From: Deltaproteobacteria bacterium
GTDB taxonomy: Bacteria; Desulfobacterota; Syntrophia; Syntrophales; JACQWR01
Direction: 5' to 3'
Assembly (NCBI GenBank): GCA_016209105.1
Contig: JACQWR010000024.1
Location: 124,001 to 188,000, forward strand
Length of the DNA stretch: 64,000 nt
Below the pieces are notes generated by a model, which had not been told where the DNA came from, searched no databases, and was given only the letters and a program-made list of their open reading frames with translations. The position numbers were made by a program, and so were the translations under genes. Each line of letters opens with the position of its first letter. Positions within the stretch are counted from its first letter, which is position 1. Of the stretch, positions 57,470-64,000 are shown piece by piece.

Positions 57470-58294
57470 TTATGCCCCTCCTCTATCAAGGGTAGAGGGG
57501 GAAGACGAGCGATGATCCTTGATAAACGCGCCGATCCTGCCGTAGTAGCTCTCGCCGCCCACCTGCCACAGGTCATTGTGGTCGGCATCGAGAACAATGA
57601 AAATATCCTTGTCCGGCGCGGCAGAGGCATCGTACAGCGCCCTGCCCTCCTGCAGGGGGATAAGCATGTCGTACTCGGCGTGGATGATGAGGGTCGGCGT
57701 GTACACGTGGCGAATCTTTTCCCGGCTGGATGCCTCCACAAGCCGGTACCTGGATTCTGCCGCGACTTCTATGCCGGAAAGCTGTAGAAGCCGGGCAAAG
57801 ATGTCCGCCCCGCCGCTTTCCACGATCAATCCTCTGATCTCGTCCTGGTAATGAAAGGCCAATTCCACCGCCGGGACGCTTCCCAGAGACCGCCCCATGA
57901 GGAAATAGTCCTCACGGCAGTTCCCGTTTTTTACGATCTCCTTGAAACCGCGGAAGATCGGGTGGGCATCGCGGAGCAGGTTCGTTACCGTCGGCCTGTC
58001 GCCGCTCAGACCATACCCGCGATAGTCGGCGACAAAAAGGTTAATCCCCATCCGGTTAAAGAGCGGGGCCACATCTTCATAGTCCCCGGCTGTTTCCCCG
58101 TTGCCGTGAAAGTAGAGCAGTGAAGGATAATCCGTCTCTGCCAGGTAAAATCTGCAGCCGATCCCGACCCCCTTCTCGACCTCGATGATATGGACGGCGC
58201 CCCTCCAGGAGGGAGCAAAATCCTTGCGCGGATAAAAAAAGGATTCTAATACCTCGTGACTATCCAGGAAAGAAAGATCAACCTCGTGAGACAT
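57470..58294 (-). CDS. Alpha/beta hydrolase
   Basis: LLYFHGNGETAGDYEDVAPLF, YRGYGLSG, LMGRSLGSVPAVELA nucleophile elbow, HAEYDMLIPL. Confidence 0.9.
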   Translation of the reverse strand: MSHEVDLSFLDSHEVLESFFYPRKDFAPSWRGAVHIIEVEKGVGIGCRFYLAETDYPSLLYFHGNGETAGDYEDVAPLFNRMGINLFVADYRGYGLSGDRPTVTNLLRDAHPIFRGFKEIVKNGNCREDYFLMGRSLGSVPAVELAFHYQDEIRGLIVESGGADIFARLLQLSGIEVAAESRYRLVEASSREKIRHVYTPTLIIHAEYDMLIPLQEGRALYDASAAPDKDIFIVLDADHNDLWQVGGESYYGRIGAFIKDHRSSSPSTLDRGGA

Positions 58295-58558
58295 TGTCAT
58301 TCTCCTTTGATAGGTGACGGCAACGGATCTTCTGGCGCTGCCGGCCCTGAACCGGACCTGCATGTACTGCGCAACGCCCTATCGGTGAGGTTCCAATCCG
58401 CAATAGCGCTTCCGAGGATACAAAAAAACAAAGAAGATAACAACAGGATATTTAAGGCGGAGAATCTTTGATCCGCACCTTTTTCATTGACTCGCCTCTG
58501 GCTCTTCCCTATACTCGCAACAGCTGCAAATATCCTTTTAAAAAGGAGGGACAAGAGA

Positions 58559-59524
58559 ATGGGCAAAAATTATTCCACGACAGTGATAGTCGCAATTGCG
58601 GTTCTCGCAACCCTGTTGCCGTTTTTCTGCAATGCGGCGGACGGTGCGGGTTTTCCTCAGAAACCGATAAAGCTTATCGTCACGGCGAGCGCCGGCGGAG
58701 GCGAAGACACAGAGGCCCGCGCCATTGCCCCCTTTATCGAGCAATACCTGGGGACCAGAGTAATTATCGAAAATCAGCCGGGCGCGGGCGGCAAGATCGG
58801 TTTTGAAAAATTCCAGAAGGCAAAACCGGACGGATACACGCTCATCACCTACACCTTCCCCAAAAGCATTATCATCGAATACATGGACAAACCCGGATTC
58901 CGAACAAAGGACTTTACGCCGGTCTTTGCCTGGTCCCGTTCCAATCAGCTGTTGGTAGTCCACGTCGACACATGGAAAACCTTCGATGATTTTCTGAAGG
59001 CGGCACGATCAAAGACGCTGCGGGGCGGACTTTCGGGAAGGGGAAGCACCACGCACCTTGCCGGTCTGATCGCCATGGACGAGTTGGGCATCAAGGTCAA
59101 CTGGGTGCCCTATGACGGCTCCAATGATTCACGCACCGCCCTGGCGGGGAAGCATCTTGATTTCACCATCTGCCTTGCCACTTCCGCCATTCCCCTGATA
59201 CAGGCCGGGAAACTGAGGCCCCTCGTGCTCTTCAGCGACAAACGCGATCCTTATCTGCCCGATGTTCCCATTCCGAAAGACCTGGGATTTGACCTGACCT
59301 CGTTCCCCGGCATACGCGGCGTCGAGGCGGCCCCCAACACACCCGCAAGCATCGTGAAGATTCTGGAGAATGCATTCGGCAAAGCCGCACGGGAACCGCT
59401 CTTTCTCGAATGGGCAAAAAAAAGACAAACCGTCATCGATACGCTGAGCTCCCGGGAATTTGCCAGAATAGTCGCGGAAGCATACCCGAAGGTGGAAAAA
59501 TTTCAGACCATGCTGAAGGAGTGA
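58559..59524 (+). CDS. Tripartite tricarboxylate transporter-type substrate-binding protein (TctC/Bug)
   Basis: FPQKPIKLIVTASAGGGEDTEARAIAPFIEQYLGTRVIIENQPGAGGKIGFEKF. Confidence 0.9.
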   Translation: MGKNYSTTVIVAIAVLATLLPFFCNAADGAGFPQKPIKLIVTASAGGGEDTEARAIAPFIEQYLGTRVIIENQPGAGGKIGFEKFQKAKPDGYTLITYTFPKSIIIEYMDKPGFRTKDFTPVFAWSRSNQLLVVHVDTWKTFDDFLKAARSKTLRGGLSGRGSTTHLAGLIAMDELGIKVNWVPYDGSNDSRTALAGKHLDFTICLATSAIPLIQAGKLRPLVLFSDKRDPYLPDVPIPKDLGFDLTSFPGIRGVEAAPNTPASIVKILENAFGKAAREPLFLEWAKKRQTVIDTLSSREFARIVAEAYPKVEKFQTMLKE

Positions 59525-59558
59525 TGAACGGCTGAGAACCTCTGGGATGCGCTCCCGA

Positions 59559-61331
59559 TCATCCAACGGAAACAGGGAAAAAGAGCGAAACCGTCGTCCC
59601 GGCGCCCAACCGGCTCTCGATCTCGATCCGGCCGTCCATCCTTTTCATGAGATGCTTCACGATGGAAAGCCCCAGGCCGGTCCCTCCCAATTCGCGCGAG
59701 CGCGCCTTGTCCACGCGATAGAACCGTTCCCCCAGGCGGGGGATGTCGCTCTGGGGAATGCCCATGCCGTTGTCGGCAATCTTCACAACGACGTAATCGC
59801 CGTTTGCAATGGAAGCTCCTATCGCGATTTTCCCTCCTTGAGCGGTAAATTTAACCGCATTGTCCAGGATATTCAACAGCACCTGAAAAACCCGGTCGCG
59901 GTCTCCCCTGATCGGGTGCAGGCTGTCGTCGGCATTCCAGTGCACAGCAATCGCCTTTTCCTTTGCCCTTCCCCCGATGACGGAGAGGGCATTTTCTATT
60001 GCCTCGGCTACGGGGAATTCATCCCGGTTCAACGGCAGATCGCCCAGTTCGATGCCCGACAGGGTAAGTAGGTCATCCACCAAACGATCGAGGCGGCGCG
60101 CATTTTCGGAAATGGTGCGTAAAAATTTTTGTTCCGTCTCCGTATCGGCCACGGGGCCTTTCTCCAGGGTTTCGGCAAACCCGATAATGGCCGTAAGGGG
60201 TGTTTTGATTTCGTGGGTGACGTTCGCCACAAAGTCGGTGCGAATGGTTTCCAACCGGTGCAGGCGGGTTACATCATGAAACACCAAGATTGTTTTATCT
60301 CTATTGCCGGACGCGTCCGCCACGGCTGATATAGTGACATCCAGAATAAGGGGGGATGTTCCGTCCAGGATAATTTCCTGCAGCACCGGCGCCCGCTCCT
60401 TCTTAAACCGCTCCAGCGCATTATGTAATTGCACGTTGCGGAAGGCCTCCAGAAGGGTTTTATTCAGGATGGGGCCGCAATGATTGCATAAGATCGCATC
60501 CATCCCCCTATTCACCTTCTCTATCCTGTCCTGCCGGTCGAGAATGATAACGCCTTCGACCATGCCGGCAAAAGCGGCTTCCAGCTTCCCCTTCTCTTCT
60601 TTGGACAGACGGATTTTTTCCTGCAACTCCATGACCATGTAGTTGATGTCTTTTGCCAACTGTCCGATTTCACCCCCGGAATCAATAAGAAGCGTGCCGG
60701 ATATTTCGCCCCCGCGCACCCCGCGCGTAAAATTTGCGATTTTCCGGATGGGAGACAGGAGCTTCCAGGAGAAGGTCAGGGCAATAAGCGACGACAATGC
60801 TATGATAATGAAAACGGTGTAAGAAATGGATTCAAGCAGATTTTTTATCGCGGCATCAACCGCGAGCAGAGACCGCGCCAGACGGATGTACCCCTTGCTC
60901 TCAGCGCCGTTTTGCAAGGGAACGGCCACGTAAAGCATATCTACGCTGAGCGTATGGCTGTAGCGTATGTCCATGCCCTGCCCCTTCGCCTGCGCCTGCT
61001 GTATTTCAACCCGGTTCAGGTGATTCTCCATATTTTTTGCGTCTGCCTCGGAATCGGCGATTACGGTACCGGATTTGTCAATCATGGTCACTCTCGTCCG
61101 GGACATCCCGGCAAAAGACGATACCAGCCGGCGGATATCGCTTTCGGACATCCTGGCCATAACCCTTGCAAGGGAAAGGAGTTCTCCGTGGGTTTTTTTT
61201 GTCTCTTCTTTTCTGATGCCGCTGGACAGGAGTAACCCCGTAATACCGAGTGTCAAGGTTATGATCACCAGGTACGTGGCAAATATTTTGAAAAATAAAC
61301 GGGATTTCACATTAGTTCTCCTCGGAAACAC
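59559..61331 (-). CDS. phoR: Phosphate-regulon-type sensor histidine kinase (HAMP-PAS-HisKA-HATPase)
   Basis: FVANVTHEIKTPLTAIIGFAETL H-box, DNAVKFTAQGG N-box, GTGLGLSIVKHLM; adjacent to phoU-pst. Confidence 0.88.
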   Translation of the reverse strand: MFPRRTNVKSRLFFKIFATYLVIITLTLGITGLLLSSGIRKEETKKTHGELLSLARVMARMSESDIRRLVSSFAGMSRTRVTMIDKSGTVIADSEADAKNMENHLNRVEIQQAQAKGQGMDIRYSHTLSVDMLYVAVPLQNGAESKGYIRLARSLLAVDAAIKNLLESISYTVFIIIALSSLIALTFSWKLLSPIRKIANFTRGVRGGEISGTLLIDSGGEIGQLAKDINYMVMELQEKIRLSKEEKGKLEAAFAGMVEGVIILDRQDRIEKVNRGMDAILCNHCGPILNKTLLEAFRNVQLHNALERFKKERAPVLQEIILDGTSPLILDVTISAVADASGNRDKTILVFHDVTRLHRLETIRTDFVANVTHEIKTPLTAIIGFAETLEKGPVADTETEQKFLRTISENARRLDRLVDDLLTLSGIELGDLPLNRDEFPVAEAIENALSVIGGRAKEKAIAVHWNADDSLHPIRGDRDRVFQVLLNILDNAVKFTAQGGKIAIGASIANGDYVVVKIADNGMGIPQSDIPRLGERFYRVDKARSRELGGTGLGLSIVKHLMKRMDGRIEIESRLGAGTTVSLFFPVSVG

Positions 61332-62004
61332 GGGGGAATTTGTGCCTTACGGTCGTTCCCGTTACCATATAAATGACCATGTCTGCAATGCCCTTGGCGT
61401 GATCCGATATCCTCTCCAGACTTTTTGATATCTGGGAAATAATCATGGCCCGCGGGATCGTGTGCGGCTCCTCCATCATGAAGGTAAGCAGCTCCCGGAA
61501 TATCTGCTCGTTCAAGTTATCTATGATCTCATCATCCTTCCTGACCTTCTCCGCCAACGACACATCTTCATTAATAAAGGCATCCAGGCTTTCCTTAATC
61601 ATGCCGCGCGCCACTGCCGCCATCCGGGGCAGATCAATATAGGGTTTCAACTGCGGTTCGTTGTTCAGAATAATCGCCTTTTCGGCAATTTTGACCGCCA
61701 TATCGGCGATCCGCTCAAGATGTCCGTTGATCTTGATCGCCGTGGCAATAAATCTCAGGTCCCTCGCCGCGGGTTGCCGCAAGGCCAAAAGGCGGATGCA
61801 CTTCTCCTCTATCTCGACATCAAGCTTGTCAATCAAATCATCTTCGACCATCGCCTGCCGGGCCAGCTCCGTATTCCTTTCGATAAGGGCATTAATGCCC
61901 TTATCAATGGCCTTTTCCGTCAGCGCGCCCATGTAGATCAAACTTTCTTTTACTTCCCGCAGCTCGCTGTCGTACTGGATGTTGATGTGCCTTTTTTCTT
62001 CCAT
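61312..62004 (-). CDS. phoU: Phosphate signalling protein PhoU
   Basis: LRFIATAIKINGHLERIADMAVKIAEKAI; KSLERISDHAKGIADMVIYMVTG. Confidence 0.94.
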   Translation of the reverse strand: MEEKRHINIQYDSELREVKESLIYMGALTEKAIDKGINALIERNTELARQAMVEDDLIDKLDVEIEEKCIRLLALRQPAARDLRFIATAIKINGHLERIADMAVKIAEKAIILNNEPQLKPYIDLPRMAAVARGMIKESLDAFINEDVSLAEKVRKDDEIIDNLNEQIFRELLTFMMEEPHTIPRAMIISQISKSLERISDHAKGIADMVIYMVTGTTVRHKFPRVSEEN

Positions 62005-62062
62005 TGTCCCCCCTTAAGCATCATCTTTCTCTTTTCTCTCTACCATCCATCGTTCGGGAAAA

Positions 62063-62827
62063 TCAACCGAACCTCCCGGTTACGTAGTCTTCGGTCAGTT
62101 TTTGGGATGGCGTGGTAAATATCTTGTCCGTCCGGTCGAATTCCACCAATTCCCCCAGCATCAAAAAACCGGTCCAATCGGAAATCCTCGCCGCCTGTTG
62201 CATATTATGCGTAACGATGATGATCGTAATCTCCCTTTTCAATATTTCCATAAGTTCTTCGATCTTCGCGGTGGAGAGCGGATCAAGGGCGGACGTCGGC
62301 TCATCGAAGAGCAGTATTTCGGGATTGACGGCCAGGGCCCTGGCAATGACGAGTCGCTGCTGCTGTCCGCCGGAAAGCTCATAGGCGCTCGTCTTGAGCT
62401 TGTCCTTCACCTCGTCCCATAAATGCGCATGCCGGAGGGCCTTCTCAACCCGTTCGGATTGATCGGCAATCTTTTTGATCCCTTTCAGCTTCAGTCCATA
62501 GGCGATATTGTCGAATATGCTCATGGGGAACGGGGTCGGCTTCTGGAAGACCATGCCTATGCGGCTTCTGAGGTGGATAAGGTCCATCGAATTCAGGAGG
62601 ATGTTCTCCTGGCCGAGCAGTATCTCCCCTTCGTATCGGTTGTTGGGATAGAGGTCGTGCATCCTGTTGAAACAGCGCAGCAGGGTTGTCTTGCCGCATC
62701 CCGAAGGACCTATCAAGGCGGTTACCGAATTTTTGTACACCGGAAGGTTTATGTTCTTGAGGACATGAACGGTTCCGGAGTAGTAAAAATTCAGGTCTTT
62801 AACGGTTATCTCAATGGTCTCAGGCAC
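62063..62827 (-). CDS. pstB: Phosphate ABC transporter ATPase
   Basis: [57 protein letters not shown]. Confidence 0.95.
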   Translation of the reverse strand: MPETIEITVKDLNFYYSGTVHVLKNINLPVYKNSVTALIGPSGCGKTTLLRCFNRMHDLYPNNRYEGEILLGQENILLNSMDLIHLRSRIGMVFQKPTPFPMSIFDNIAYGLKLKGIKKIADQSERVEKALRHAHLWDEVKDKLKTSAYELSGGQQQRLVIARALAVNPEILLFDEPTSALDPLSTAKIEELMEILKREITIIIVTHNMQQAARISDWTGFLMLGELVEFDRTDKIFTTPSQKLTEDYVTGRFG

Positions 62828-63666
62828 TATCTATACCTCCACCTGATGATGAGCCTTCCCAGTATCGTGAGGATAAGGATAAAAATTGTAATGACAAATG
62901 CTGCCGCCCATGCCTGGGCATGCCAGGTCTTGTAAGGCCCCATCGCATATTGAAAGATCGTCGCCGTCAAGGAAGACATGGGGTGGTTCATATCCATTGA
63001 GAAGAACGAGTTATTGAACGAGGTAAACAACAGCGGCGCGGTCTCCCCGGCGACCCGCGCAATGGAGAGGAGGATGCCGGTAAGGATGCCGGTGGCCGCC
63101 CCCCGGTAAACCACCTGGATGATCACCTTGTAGTAGGGGGCTCCGAGGGCAAAGGCGGCCTCCCGCAGCTCCCACGGCACTAATGACAGCATATCTTCCG
63201 TCGTTCTGAGCACCACGGGAATCATGATGATCGCGAGGGCGACAGCCCCGGCCCATCCGTTGAAATGTCCCACGGGTCTTACGAGGATCGCGTAGACGAA
63301 GGTTCCGATGACGATGGAAGGAACGCTTACCACGATATCGGAGAGGATGCTTATCATCTTGGCGATCTTGTTGCCCCGTGCATACTCAGCCAGGAATGTC
63401 CCCCCGAGCACCCCGATCGGGACGCCGATCAGAGACGCGCAGAGCGTTATCATCAACTGGCCGACGAAAGCATGCCGTAAGCCCCCGCCCTCGATGCCGG
63501 CCGGCGCCGGGTCATTGATGAATAGCGTCAGGTTGAGCGCCTGCAGTCCGTGCACGAGTACATCCCCGAGGATAAATACCAGCCAGAACAGCCCCAGGAA
63601 GGCAGAAAGAGTGCTCAGCGAGAGAGCGACAACCCCTTCCGTTTTTCGTATCTGTTCTTTCGTCAT
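62827..63666 (-). CDS. pstA: Phosphate ABC transporter permease PstA
   Basis: [64 protein letters not shown]. Confidence 0.94.
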   Translation of the reverse strand: MTKEQIRKTEGVVALSLSTLSAFLGLFWLVFILGDVLVHGLQALNLTLFINDPAPAGIEGGGLRHAFVGQLMITLCASLIGVPIGVLGGTFLAEYARGNKIAKMISILSDIVVSVPSIVIGTFVYAILVRPVGHFNGWAGAVALAIIMIPVVLRTTEDMLSLVPWELREAAFALGAPYYKVIIQVVYRGAATGILTGILLSIARVAGETAPLLFTSFNNSFFSMDMNHPMSSLTATIFQYAMGPYKTWHAQAWAAAFVITIFILILTILGRLIIRWRYR

Positions 63667-64000
63667 CGCGCATACCTCCGCTCCGCACGCAGGAGAAAGA
63701 ATTTCGCTATGGCAAGGAAGACGAAACTCATCACAAACAGAACAAGGGCAAGGTAAAAGAGCGATGAAAGGTAAATATCCTTGTCCGCCTCGGTAAACTC
63801 ATTGGCGAGGGTCACGGTTATCGTCGCGGCGCTGTCGAAGAGCGAGGTGAATATCCGGTGGTTGTTTCCCAGGACGAAGGCGACCGCCATGGTTTCACCG
63901 AGGGCGCGTCCCAGGGAAAATAATATTCCCCCGAAAACGCCGAGCTTCGAATAGGGAATAACGATATTTTTCACGACCTCCCACTTTGTCGCTCCAAGGG
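63663..64000 (-). CDS. pstC: Phosphate ABC transporter permease PstC, N-terminal part runs off the window
   Basis: VVKNIVIPYSKLGVFGGILFSLGRALGETMAVAFVLGNNH; ...[14 protein letters not shown]. Confidence 0.9.
   Translation of the reverse strand, partial: LGATKWEVVKNIVIPYSKLGVFGGILFSLGRALGETMAVAFVLGNNHRIFTSLFDSAATITVTLANEFTEADKDIYLSSLFYLALVLFVMSFVFLAIAKFFLLRAERRYAR

Noticed and set aside
1-64000. CRISPR arrays, rRNA, tRNA
   Set aside because: No regularly spaced identical repeats, no rRNA-like blocks and no convincing cloverleaf/TTCRA motif seen by eye; a tRNAscan/Infernal run would be needed to exclude them formally.

Overview
This 64-kb window looks chromosomal and resembles Desulfobacterota/Syntrophales-type sequence (inference from gene content only). 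Most of it is ordinary. It contains: a partial K+ channel/TrkA-N gene; an EF-G; a GerMN lipoprotein-like gene; an HD hydrolase; a LysM protein; DUF4301; a same-strand run of two tripartite efflux systems around a TetR gene (RND-MFP-TolC and MacAB-TolC type); a DHA2-type MFS exporter; a second K+ channel; a Fur/Zur-znuACB zinc locus; a BASS-type transporter; queF; a nikR-outer membrane protein-nikMN-nikQ-nikO nickel locus; a nitroreductase, thioesterase, dehydrogenase and DhnA-type aldolase; TPR, YdcF, DUF3786, adenine-deaminase-like and LEA2 genes; two convergent caspase-fold lipoprotein genes; a beta-carbonic anhydrase; a six-gene hydrogenase-4-like membrane complex behind an HTH-EIIA regulator; a SAM hydroxide adenosyltransferase, Sir2, alpha/beta hydrolase and TctC-like SBP; and phoR-phoU-pstBAC. 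The most notable non-routine structures are: (1) a dispersed palindromic repeat family of about 50 or 120 bp, one copy of which forms the coding sequence of a signal peptide; (2) a 1098-bp transposon-like element with 21-bp inverted repeats and a perfect 8-bp target duplication, carrying a truncated transposase and an unknown membrane-protein passenger gene; (3) a hydrogenase-4-like complex whose large subunit has lost the first CxxC Ni ligand pair (Ehr-type); (4) a triple half-site operator upstream of the efflux run; (5) paired Zur-like and NikR-like candidate operator sites. I found no CRISPR array, rRNA or tRNA.
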